A DNA stretch of 60,000 bases from Liolophura sinensis (lineage: Eukaryota > Mollusca > Polyplacophora > Chitonida > Chitonidae): positions 5,272,001 to 5,332,000 of the forward strand of contig NC_088300.1 in assembly GCF_032854445.1 (NCBI RefSeq), given 5' to 3'. Shown here one piece after another: positions 37,601 to 46,572 of the stretch. The position numbers and the translations under genes were made by a program. The notes beneath the pieces are model-generated. The model did no database searches. It was given only the letters and a program-made list of their open reading frames with translations, and was not told the origin of the DNA. The stretch's first letter is position 1. Every line of letters starts with the position of its first letter.

Positions 37601-37812
37601 AACTACCTACCGTTTTTCAGTAGTCGGTTTTCAGTCACGATATGAAGTTTTGTATTCTAGATTTATCAGATGATGTGTTATTTTTACAATATATATTATA
37701 GGCATGGCCTGTTTCTTTCTTTCAGTTTGTCGCCGAAGGGATGGGAAATCCGTATTTTATGGGAGCGAGATTTCACCAGGTCGCAAAGAAATCACCGACA
37801 TATTTAGGATGA
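31340..37812 (+). CDS. SCG5: Neuroendocrine protein 7B2 (secretogranin V), five coding exons
   Basis: Secretory-pathway chaperone that binds pro-PC2, prevents its aggregation and supports its maturation; its C-terminal peptide inhibits PC2. Coding exons are 31340-31616, 35174-35302, 36264-36481, 37482-37574 and 37726-37812, with phases 1, 1, 0 and 0, giving 267 residues (human about 212). Residues 1-18 form a hydrophobic signal peptide (MLSRFLPALVALVGLTNC). PPNPCP (126-131), the PC2-binding proline-rich motif, is followed by DGCVEN and by NREF, as in known 7B2. The last two exons each carry a P-Y-x-x-G...VAKKSP module, the CT inhibitory peptide signature. The first intron contains a 64-copy repeat of the exon/intron junction. 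Confidence 0.93.
31583..34780 (+). repeat. 64-copy, 50-bp array of the SCG5 exon/intron junction
   Basis: The unit is about 34 bases of exon end ('ccctctgtatggttatcagt' then 'atgtgtcag') joined to about 16 bases of intron start ('gtatgtcctgtggtat'). The first donor is at 31617 and the last at 34764: 3,147 bases, or 63 periods of 50 minus a 1-base deletion near 32488 and a 2-base deletion near 34607. Most units keep CAG|GTATGT. GT is lost in units near 33566, 33716, 34066 and 34166. Few units contain a stop in any forward frame, which produces long overlapping spurious open frames. A variant unit ('attaaacacctctg') recurs at 31981, 32780, 33380, 33880 and 34430, evidence of block-wise amplification. 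Confidence 0.95.
35174..36481 (+). CDS. SCG5: SCG5 exons 2 and 3 (PC2-binding core)
   Basis: Exon 35174-35302 encodes residues 93-135, ending YCNPPNPCPVGYT, the proline-rich PC2-binding segment. Exon 36264-36481 encodes residues 136-208, starting EKDGCVENFENTADSNREF and ending in an acidic segment (EQLGELDDPDSA) before GCT|GTGAGC. Reading past that donor gives VSKS and a stop, so unspliced reading would lose both CT peptides. Four of the cysteines (in YCN, NPCP, DGC and ECAC) are in conserved-looking contexts. Confidence 0.9.
35566..35668 (-). mobile_element. Reversed SINE fragment in an SCG5 intron
   Basis: 'aggaatatttcatttatacg' then 'gcggccaacaatatggtggg', 'cgggcagagcccgggaga' and 'ttccgcaggttgctg' are the reverse complement of the SINE body at 2939 and 52030. 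The A-rich tail is missing. Confidence 0.6.
36595..37265. repeat. 73-80 bp minisatellite in SCG5 intron 3
   Basis: About nine copies of a unit containing 'ccctcctctgatatggtggt', 'gttctggtgttaagactgga' and 'tagcaatctaacattgcata'. Units alternate between forms with and without 'ccagtacta'. It begins about 115 bases after the exon end at 36481. Confidence 0.9.
37482..37574 (+). CDS. SCG5: SCG5 exon 4: first CT-peptide-like module
   Basis: A 93-base phase 0-0 exon encoding residues 209-239. It contains HPYTNG, then SRVAKKSP (VAKKS at 223-227), then the dibasic ISKRS (KR at 233-234). It parallels the PC2-inhibitory CT peptide of vertebrate 7B2 (NPYxxG...VAKKS). Because the exon is symmetric, skipping it would keep the frame. 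Reading through its donor gives eight residues and a TAA that overlaps an AATAAA at 37598-37603. Confidence 0.85.
37726..37812 (+). CDS. SCG5: SCG5 exon 5: second CT-peptide module and stop
   Basis: Encodes residues 240-267: FVAEGMGNPYFMGARF, HQVAKKSP (VAKKS at 258-262), TYLG and TGA at 37810. NPYxxGxR...VAKKS matches vertebrate CT peptide more closely than the module in the previous exon. The KR at 233-234 upstream could be the convertase site that releases it, in place of the vertebrate RRKRR furin site; that role is inference. Confidence 0.9.
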   Translation, partial: FVAEGMGNPYFMGARFHQVAKKSPTYLG

Positions 37813-38045
37813 AGCCAAGACTCCATATAAGCAAACTTAAAAATAGGGTCTATATATTTTATGTAATATATTCGAGGGCATAAAATCGAAAATCTAAGTT
37901 TTCATCCATTTTTTTTTTTTTAAATTGCTTTCTGTCGGATCGTGAATTTTGTTTAAAATACTTTTGCTAGAGTCTGACTGGAAGGAGAATTAGGGTGTTT
38001 ATGACCAGTGGAATTCAGACTGTTTTTCCAGGAATGAAAATGTTA

Positions 38046-38104
<59 letters not shown>

Positions 38105-39250
38105 GTTACTAAAGTATAATTATTGTTGTATTTATGTATGGATTTAACGATGTATTATAACGCTAATCTCAGATAACGTAACACTTGATACAGTATGAAG
38201 ATAAAGACGTTCAAAGTAAGCCTAGTCATGATACCAGTCTGAGCGAATCTTTACTCCTCAATAGTTACGTTGATGTTTGGATTCACTCACATTGCTATAC
38301 GACAGCCGGGAGTATATTTGCATTGATAAAGTGTAAATAGCACGAACTCATACGATAATATATTTTGTAAATGTAGTGTTTGTGTGATATATGTGAACTT
38401 TGGATGCTTCCTGATTCTGACAGGTCAGAAGAATACTTTACGATTTTCTATAAAAATAATTGTTACGGAAGCCTGCATTCCGCAGAGAACAAAGTCAACC
38501 GCTCCGATAATTCTCCCAGATTCCTAGCATATACAAGGCCTGTATACTGTAACAAAGATTATTTGACATTTAGAGATTGCTCAGAATTCCAGCAGATTCT
38601 ATTGCCATGGCTTTTAAACCATTGGTGCATGCGTGTAAGTACGTGGACATACTCAGTACAAAGAAGATTTCATGTTTTTTAAAATACAGCATAGTTGCTC
38701 ATCATATGTCCTAGAACACAGTAGTATAGTGCATGTGTCTTAGGATATTAAGTGAAAACACTGCTCACATATTTATGGGCTAATTATTCTACCACGTATT
38801 AGCAAGATTGGCCTCCAAAACACCAACGGACTTTTGAGGATTGCACTGACGGGCCTGTTCTCTATGTAGAAATTTCAGTCACAAATGATCTCATGATTCT
38901 CTGGCTTTAAGATGGTAATACCTGCACGTGTAGGCTCATAAGATTATGATGCACTCTCAAATGATTTAAGATAAAGCGTATAACTATGTACAGTTATCTT
39001 CTTATTTATCTAAAGTTTTTTTCTTCACCTCTGACCCACTTGAACTTATGTCCCACCGAATATAAATACATATCTATAATTGTATAAATTAGTTTATGTG
39101 CGTTTAGCATTGTTTTCTGTGAGTCAAATTGTAAGGAATAGATATACATAATTGTGTTCTCATGGTCATTGGTGATCTTTGAGTTCTATTTCCCCCATCG
39201 TTATATCGTATCGTTATAAACCCTGAATAAATGAACCTTGGTTATCCAAT
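37813..39250 (+). other. SCG5 probable 3' untranslated region
   Basis: AT-rich non-coding sequence with a long AT microsatellite. AATAAA at 39226-39231 followed by GT-rich sequence is the best polyadenylation candidate. An open frame at 38380-38682 shows no family resemblance. Confidence 0.4.
38048..38102. repeat. (AT)n microsatellite
   Basis: About 27 AT dinucleotides within the probable SCG5 3' UTR. Confidence 0.95.
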
Positions 39251-39412
39251 TATCCGAGTGTCTGTGATCCACGTTCACACAGTCTGATGGCAGAATATAG
39301 TGAAAATCCTGAAAATATCACAGCAATCATTTAACGGCGCTTGGCCTCTTGCTATGTATACCTTTTAATTTGATGTATGTCGGTGAAAAAATTTGAGACA
39401 AATATTATATTC

Positions 39413-39490
39413 AGTTATTTATTTGATTGATGTTGCACTCAAGAATATTTCACTCATATAACGGCGGCTAGCACTATGGTGTTAGGAAAC
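39413..39490 (-). mobile_element. Reversed SINE tail fragment
   Basis: 'ttatttatttgattgatgtt' then 'actcaagaatatttcactca' and 'acggcggctagcactatggt' are the reverse complement of the SINE 3' end. Confidence 0.65.
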
Positions 39491-39493
39491 CTG

Positions 39494-39632
39494 GATGTTC
39501 CAGTTAACGTACGATGGGAGAGACGTTCCAGTTAACGTACGATGGGAGAGACGTTCCAGTCAACGTACGATGGGAGAGACGTTCCAGTCAACGTACGATG
39601 GGAGAGACGTTCCAGTTAACGTACGATGGTAG
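39494..39632. repeat. 28-bp tandem array
   Basis: Five copies of 'gttccagttaacgtacgatg' plus 'ggagagac', differing mainly at one C/T position. It starts directly at the edge of the reversed SINE fragment. Confidence 0.9.
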
Positions 39633-42600
39633 AGGAAAGACAGCATCAGCTTGACTACAGCTCACAGCGGCCGGACTGGTGAGCGGCTCCACTATGGATC
39701 ATTGTAAACATTACAAGAACGGTGTCATATATTTCGATGCAGATTTGTTGTCAATAATTCCTCCAGGTTTAGCTTGCTTAGCCTGATCTGGCCGGATTTT
39801 CCCCGCCAGTCATCTAAACCTGGGAATAATTGTTATACAAAGCTGTCTTAGACTTTAGTCATACCTAATCTTAACTTATGTTTACCGGTACTGCGCTAAA
39901 ACTGTGACTCACCTTAAGGATTTTTTTAAATAATAGTTGTCTTGAACTTTCATGATAAAAGTGAAAAATACGTTTTTTAGAGTTCAAATTCATGAATAGC
40001 ACAAATAAGTCTAGATTAAGACTATAAGACAACTTCGCGATGCTGAAGCCGGGTTTCCAACTTTAGACCTTGGGTTAGGGAACGTCATAAAAGTATACAT
40101 GGTAGTTCTATAAGCTTGTGGTATGAAAGGATTCAATCAAGAATTGTCCAGAAGAGGATTTGAAGACAATCTGTGAGACATGGATATAGCTGATTCCAGA
40201 CCACAATCAAAAGTTTCATGAGAGAAAAATAGAGAAAATCCCACGCCTCTATTTTTGTCTAGGAAATTTTTTGATAAGAATTAAAGATCTGTTATCAGCT
40301 GAATTCGTCACAGCCAAGAACGTTTTCATATTTAACTGACGACACTATCTTCCAGTCTGCTGCCTAGAAACGACGGCGCATAATTAACGGCTAAAATGGA
40401 AGACTATGCCACTTATTTTTTTACGTACCTAGAATCCTTAAACAAGCGGGAATATTTCCGATTCGCGTGCCGAAGTGATGTACAGTGCATCAGTGCACCT
40501 TATTGCTCCATCTCAAGCCGCCGTACCACGGTAGGTGCTCGCCATTGTTTACACGCAAATTCAAACGTTTACGTGGGTGGATCATTCTTTGTGCGCATGT
40601 TATAGTTCAGTGATTTGTATAGCTTTGTAAAACATAATACTTCTTTAGTGTTGACTATATACGGATGTCTTATTGGGTGTGCTAGTCAGGTTTACAAATC
40701 TAGGTTAGATCTCTTTGGTTCCTTATTGGGAAATAAGGTCATGGTAACAACCTTTTCTGCGCAAAGCCATGCTATTAAAAAGGAATCTGACAACCAACAT
40801 GATTCTCCCTCATATTACTTTCTGATAATTTCCAGGCTTAAGAAGTGACATCTGTTCATGTGAGTAAGGAATCCATTTAAATCTGGGTCACACGTCTTTC
40901 GTTAGAGTCGAGCAACGGATACGATATAACTAAGGACGTACAGAATAGACACTCACAGTGTGGCAAATACGGGAGCCTGATAAGGCCATCATCATGCCAT
41001 CGTACCATCGCCCGGCGAGTAACCGGTGACCGATCGTTAAATATTCGTGTGTATAGACATACAGTCGAATGGCCTATCTGTCGGCTCTAATCGCTTTCGT
41101 GATACACAAGTGATTCGGGCTGACCAGACGAACAGTACGGTCATCTAAGACTGTACCGATTTTCCGGGCCATGTAGGCGCCTGTCTGTGAGGAATGCTTC
41201 TTTGCATTGTTTTCCTTCAATTGTATAACATATATATATAATTGTATATAAGTGACGGCTTCACAGCCCTAAATTGATGGAATTGACCACTGCAATCTTT
41301 TTTTTTTCAATCTAATTATGCTGTAGCCTTCGCAGTGTATACAAGTTAATGCTATTTACGTAACTTTCAAAAACATGACTAAAACTGACATAATTTTGAC
41401 AAAAATCGATCCGACACACAAACTCCATCAGTAACTGCTTACAACGGAGACCAAATTTTAATTCAAAATACCATTAACCGATTTGGAAAAAAGTCTGGAA
41501 AACTGTCCCAGTCCAAAGAAAGAAAACGGTCATAATCTTGTTGGACATGGCCTTAACCGTCCAAACTTCAACATGATTTGTAGCTTTGTCGTGGTGAATT
41601 AGGTCATGTATCTATTCCTGTATCCAATACCAACGATGAACTGTTATGACAATCGGCCGGAAAACGGTTTCCTGGGAAACATCCATAATGGCCGTCGTTT
41701 CACACAGAAGTCGTCTCATGGGAAAACTTTGAAGCCCAGTTTACACACAGGCAGTTTCACTTTCGCAGGTATAGTGAGTGATATATGTGGTACATGTAGC
41801 TGTATGAGGCTATGTTTATGTAGAAATTTTTGCACAGCCGAGTGAATTATTTATGCATCTACTGAAAATGGCAGTCGGGTTAGTCGATAAAAATGTGTTT
41901 TCATCCGGTACGACTGTAAGTTTTATATAAAAGGCACATAATGTATGATACATTTAATCAAATATGTGTACGCTTTCTGCAACATTTCGAAGATTATTGC
42001 TGGGTCAAACAGACAGCAGAAAAGACTATTCATGGAGAGAGAAACCTTCTAAAAAGCTAACCTGAAAACCGTTTTTGGATAATACACCCGTACGTTATAG
42101 TAATTTGAGTACATTTACAGTTAATTTTGTTTCCATGAAAAGATCTGAAGGCTTACTGGTACCAGAGATGAACACGGGGATTCATGTGGAGTATGCACAG
42201 ATGCATGGTTTCCGGTGTGTGGCGCTACGTTACATAACTATGACAGATTTATAACATGACCACAGGAGACAAACCAGTGAAAACTATGTAAGCTAAATGA
42301 AATTGCTTTACAATTTATTCTCAACACTCAAAAACACATGATTCAATTCCTGAAATGGCGAGATTGTTCAGCTGATTACAAGCCATTTAAGATATTTTGT
42401 TTCAAGAAATTAGAAATTTAAGCCTGCGCCTGTAATTTTCGGTTACATCAATCTCGTGAGAGAGCACTATCACTTAAAACTCGCTGAACACAGACTGAGA
42501 TAGTTTACACTGGACAATTTTGCCTCAATCTCACAAAGCCTGATGATGTTACCTATTTACAATGGACTCCATAATAATGCTGTTACAAGCAAACAAAACA

Positions 42601-43897
42601 AGAGATGAATGGCTTGTTTGCTGCCACCCTGGCAGCCAGATGGAATGAAAAGAACCTGATAAATGACATTATTATTATGCAAAAAATCCACAATTTACGA
42701 CCATCTTTGATAGGGCAATTATTAACGCTGAATAATGCTCACATTATGCATTACAACTCAGAAAATTAACTCCTCTGTGCAGTTGGTGTTTGACAGGTAG
42801 TACACCTACACAGATCAGCTACTTATTTCTTCCACTGGTATTTCTTGATGTATTAAATGTTTTCAACTTACACAGTGGCGTTTTATCCTACCCAACATCC
42901 ACTTTTAGAATTGCATGCCCTGTAAACAGAATGTTAGGTGGGATAAAATTTTTGCAGCCCATCACCCTGCCTGAAGATGAAAAAAAAAATTCTGTACATA
43001 GCAGATATTGATTTGAAAGTTTAAATGGCTGGATTACTGTTGAAAGATGGTTTACCAATGCTGGCTTTGACATATAACATTTCGGGCATTTTAGAGAATC
43101 GGTGGATAGCAAAAATAAGATAGGCTTCGAGCTTACGTCCAACTTAGCTTTGGGGAAGGTTAGGAGTGATGTCCATTCAGTATGGTGAGGGGGAGACCAG
43201 ATATTTGGTGCAGAGTTTCTGCAATATAGCGAGGTGGCATTGTGCCAAGCACCTGCACTGCACTGAGAAGTAGGTAAAAACTGAAGAAAAGCTAAGGGCA
43301 TTGCAACTTGGGGACAATACACTCCACAGAATTTCTGCACTTATGGCCTACATGGAACACGTTCCGTTAGACCTCTAAAAGTATGCTCTCCAGGCAAAAG
43401 ACAGGTTACCTTTTTTACGATTCTGTACTCCTTCATTAGGGACTTTATACCAGCAATTATATCTTTATAAAAACAATTTTAGAAAGTTTCAATAAGAGGA
43501 AGAACATCATGAATGATCACACTCTGATACTGTAAGCATTAGTGTCTGATAACACTAGAAACCAGAACATTACATACAAGGTTTAGGGGAGTCTGACATT
43601 TAATTAGGTATCTAATAATGTATCTAATAATTTATTTCATGTTTCAAGTCATTTCGGACTCTGGCTGTAATCATACAAATGGTTCATATTCTTAAATGCC
43701 CTATCTCTTTCAGATTAAGAGGTATTTGGCCTTCCTTTATCAATAAAAATAAATACATATAAAAAAATGCTTGCATGGATATATTTTTCTTTGTTTTACA
43801 CCACGATATCAACGTTACTTGTTATCTGAGCCTAGTATTTCCACACATGCAAATCCCTTCTTTGTATATATGCACATGTGCATGTGTAATCCTTGCA

Positions 43898-43903
43898 TTT
43901 ATT
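43898..43903 (-). terminator. Candidate SMIM12 polyadenylation signal
   Basis: AATAAA on the minus strand, about 265 bases beyond the SMIM12 stop. It is the most plausible nearby signal; another possibility lies further downstream near 43630. Confidence 0.3.
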
Positions 43904-44167
43904 TTTATGGGTGACAAGGGAGATGTGTCAATAACAGTTGTAGGTATACACTTCATATGGTTATTACTCCGCATACAATGCTAATCAATATAGATGATGT
44001 ATATAATACAGACAGGTATTCCATTATGAAGAAACACAGGAATTTACAATAATCATTTTACAGTAAGTACTACATGTGTACATGTAATCAGAAATACTGG
44101 AATCACGCATTTCTTCCACACACACTCACTTCTAGTTCTACATTCAAGCACTCTGTGTACAAAACAA

Positions 44168-44440
44168 TCACTGTTTTGGAAAGTCATTCCTATCGAGGAC
44201 TGTTTTGGGGATATCCTGCCTAGATTTCAGCGTTACCACATCTGTACAATCTTTTCCAGTTATCTCTCCTAGTTTTCTTTCCTCTCTTTCTTCTTTGATA
44301 CTTTTAGTTTTCCATGGTGTATTTTTGTCCTTTCTGATATAGCTCTCTACATTGTAGCCTATGACCCCAACCACTGCTGCTACTGGAAATGTTATATAGA
44401 CAGCATAGGTCCGCATGAATCCCATTATCACTGGCCACAT
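44168..44440 (-). CDS. SMIM12: Small integral membrane protein 12
   Basis: Encodes 90 residues starting MWPVIMGFMRTYAVYITFPV (human SMIM12 is about 92). One membrane segment spans roughly residues 10-30 (YAVYITFPVAAVVGVIGY). A charged tail contains KSIKEEREERKLGE, then GKDCTDVVTLKSR and KTVLDRNDFPKQ, which line up with the family's ERREDRKL, GKDHTQVVSLK and KAVLNRN. The start at 44440 was preferred over an upstream in-frame GTG at 44464, because the family begins MWPV. An acceptor (ttttcag on the minus strand, exon edge about 44503) indicates an upstream 5' UTR exon. Molecular function is not established. Confidence 0.93.
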   Translation of the reverse strand: MWPVIMGFMRTYAVYITFPVAAVVGVIGYNVESYIRKDKNTPWKTKSIKEEREERKLGEITGKDCTDVVTLKSRQDIPKTVLDRNDFPKQ

Positions 44441-44503
44441 GATGAATTCTGGCAAAGCAGTCACTCATGTATAAACAGGACTTTCACAAATGGATGCAGT
44501 TAT

Positions 44504-45535
44504 CTGAAAAATAAAAGTTGGAAGCCAACAAAAATTCAGTCTTTCAGTTCAACCACTATAACATATTAACCTGTACAAACGTGACAAATGAGTGATTATG
44601 ACTTAAAAGTCACTTGGGCAGTGTTGCAGCCATATCGTTTCAACATTAACATGTAAGCATTGAGCCGGGTGATAAATGTCAGAGTGGTATATTATAAATT
44701 AAATTATTGCGCCAGTGACACAGGCACGTGCTAATAATGAGCCTATTAACGTTATGTAGCCTGTCTATATAGATGTGAAATTTAAATATGATATGCTAAA
44801 AAAGGACAGCATTTGAATCAAATATCGTATACTTTTCAATTATAGAATTTCGTCAGGTTTCATCATGTACGTCTAAATAAATCCCGTCATCCAGTGATTG
44901 GTACACTGGCACAACAGTAAAATAAATGATCACATGCAAGACACAGAAGAAAGCAAAGTAACCTGTGTGCATGTTTGATTCAGTAAAACAGATGATAATA
45001 CCAGGGCACGACCATCTGATCAAGTTGTTCTTCGAATATATATCCAGTGACTAACTAATTCATTCGTACTGGTAGAAATCCTTGGAAAAGATTTCAAGGA
45101 GGTCATCAAATAAAATCTTTCCAGCAGACGACGGAAATGTACGAGGCTCGAACAGCAACTTTCAGCCGCAACTTCGCAGAATAACTTGTTGAAAAAAACA
45201 TCTATTTCTTTGTGCAGAAAAGAGTTCTTTCCTTAAAAGACAGATATTTTTAGATTTTTTGGCGGTTTAATCTCATGTAAGAAATATAAAGGGTGCAAGG
45301 TGTAATAAAATAAATCCGAAAGTACTGCTATTTTTTGGCAACAGATTGTAGGTCACGTGCGAACTAGGTGACGAGGAAGTTTAGTAGAACGTCAAGCTGT
45401 GAGTGTGAAGCGAAATGTCATTAGATGAGCATACTGTTGCATATAGTTAAAGGTTGTTTCTCTCAGCTGTAACAGTAAGTAGAATTGTAACACGGTGAAC
45501 ACGGTCAAACGTACTGTGGTTTAGAAGAATGAAGA
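44504..45535. promoter_or_regulatory. Shared intergenic promoter region, SMIM12 / DDHD1
   Basis: About 1 kb separates the divergently transcribed SMIM12 (-) and DDHD1 (+). It contains a GTCACGTG E-box (45352-45359) about 180 bases before the DDHD1 ATG, and a more GC-rich segment around 45120-45190 where a SMIM12 5' exon may lie. There is no TATA box in a convincing position. Bidirectional use is inferred from the geometry. Confidence 0.5.
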
Positions 45536-46572
45536 ATGGATTTGCCGGCGTCAAGTGACAGTCGTACAAGCGTCAACAACGCGGCCATCCCTTCAGGCGG
45601 GGAGAGCCTGTACCCTCAACTAGATGAGTTTGAATTTTTGGAAAATGAGGAAGGCGAGGTGTCAAGATCCAGCAGAAGTAGCTCCCCATCCACAGGCAGC
45701 CGGCCCCCGTCCGCCTCACCACCTCCTCCCCATGCGAAAAAATATCTCTACCCTAAAAAGGAATACGTTGAAGAATTAAGACCAGAAGAAATCCGATGGT
45801 TTTACCGACAAGAAGGGGATAAAAAATGGACTCCATTTATTGGTTATGATTCATTGAGAATTGAATGCAAATACCGTGAATTTGCATATGGTATCGGTGG
45901 GACTAATGATCGTAATGTGGAGATGATTTTGGTAAGAGGAGGGCTTTATGAGTGTGATGTCATCTCCCGCAAATGCTATCCAGTTTACTGGACAGGTACT
46001 GACCATCAAATCTTTTGGTATATTGATTGATTTAGATATAACTGTATATTTGCCCAGCTGTGTACACTTAATTGTGACAGTATGTATATAGAATGTGAGA
46101 GGGGAAGGGTTAAAGGGGAACATGGAAAGTTAAATTGTATTGTGTTTTCATTGATTCCCAGTAATTGATAGTGTGTGATTGACAGGCAGGTACACCTGCT
46201 ATGTACAGATAAATTCAGTGACATAACTATCTTTTGTAGTGAACATTTTTGTAATTTGCACATCCATTACAGCCACATTAAATAAACCACTTGTAAGAAA
46301 ACATATTTTAAGTTTTCCCATAAATTTAAGGGATATTGACTGAAAAAATCTTTAACTTCATGTGGACCAAGTCATAAAATCTTTCTGTCAGTGTTGTATT
46401 TTAATTTTAGGTGATGTGACTGAAGTAATGCGAGGGATGTGGTTTTATGATGGCACATGGCAGCCAATAGATGAAGGGCATGCTGTTCAAATAGAAACAG
46501 AACATTTGTCACACTTTGTTGGTAAAAAAATTGAAGACTTCCCCACTATTGCTGTTAAAGGCCAAAAGCAAG
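45536..46572 (+). CDS. DDHD1: DDHD1 exons 1-2: Ser/Pro-rich N-terminus and WWE-like region
   Basis: Exon 1 (45536-45995) starts MDLPASSDSRTSVNNAAIPS and has a low-complexity Ser/Pro stretch (SRSSRSSSPSTGSRPPSASP) at about residues 43-65, followed by the conserved EELRPEEIRWFYRQ region. Exon 2 (46411-46572) continues GDVTEVMRGMWFYDGTWQPI and EHLSHFVGKKIEDF. The paired Trp-rich strands resemble the N-terminal WWE-like fold of the PA-PLA1 family. The ATG is the first in frame after an upstream region with E-box. Confidence 0.9.

Larger units (their letters stand above)
39251..43870. other. Intergenic region between SCG5 and SMIM12
   Basis: No recognisable gene. It contains a reversed SINE fragment and a 28-bp array near 39.5 kb. 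An ATG frame at 40396 (start MEDYATYFFTYLESLNKREY) runs to a possible donor (CACG|GTAGGT) near 40530, and a 150-codon minus-strand frame covers 42888-43340; neither resembles a family I know. Confidence 0.5.

Noticed and set aside
40396-40605. ATG frame starting MEDYATYFFTYLE with a possible donor near 40530
   Set aside because: No recognisable domain, promoter or downstream partner exon. It could be a first exon but support is too weak for a feature.
42888-43340. 150-codon minus-strand open frame downstream of SMIM12
   Set aside because: No family resemblance, no splice-site context, and composition like surrounding non-coding sequence; at most part of a 3' UTR.
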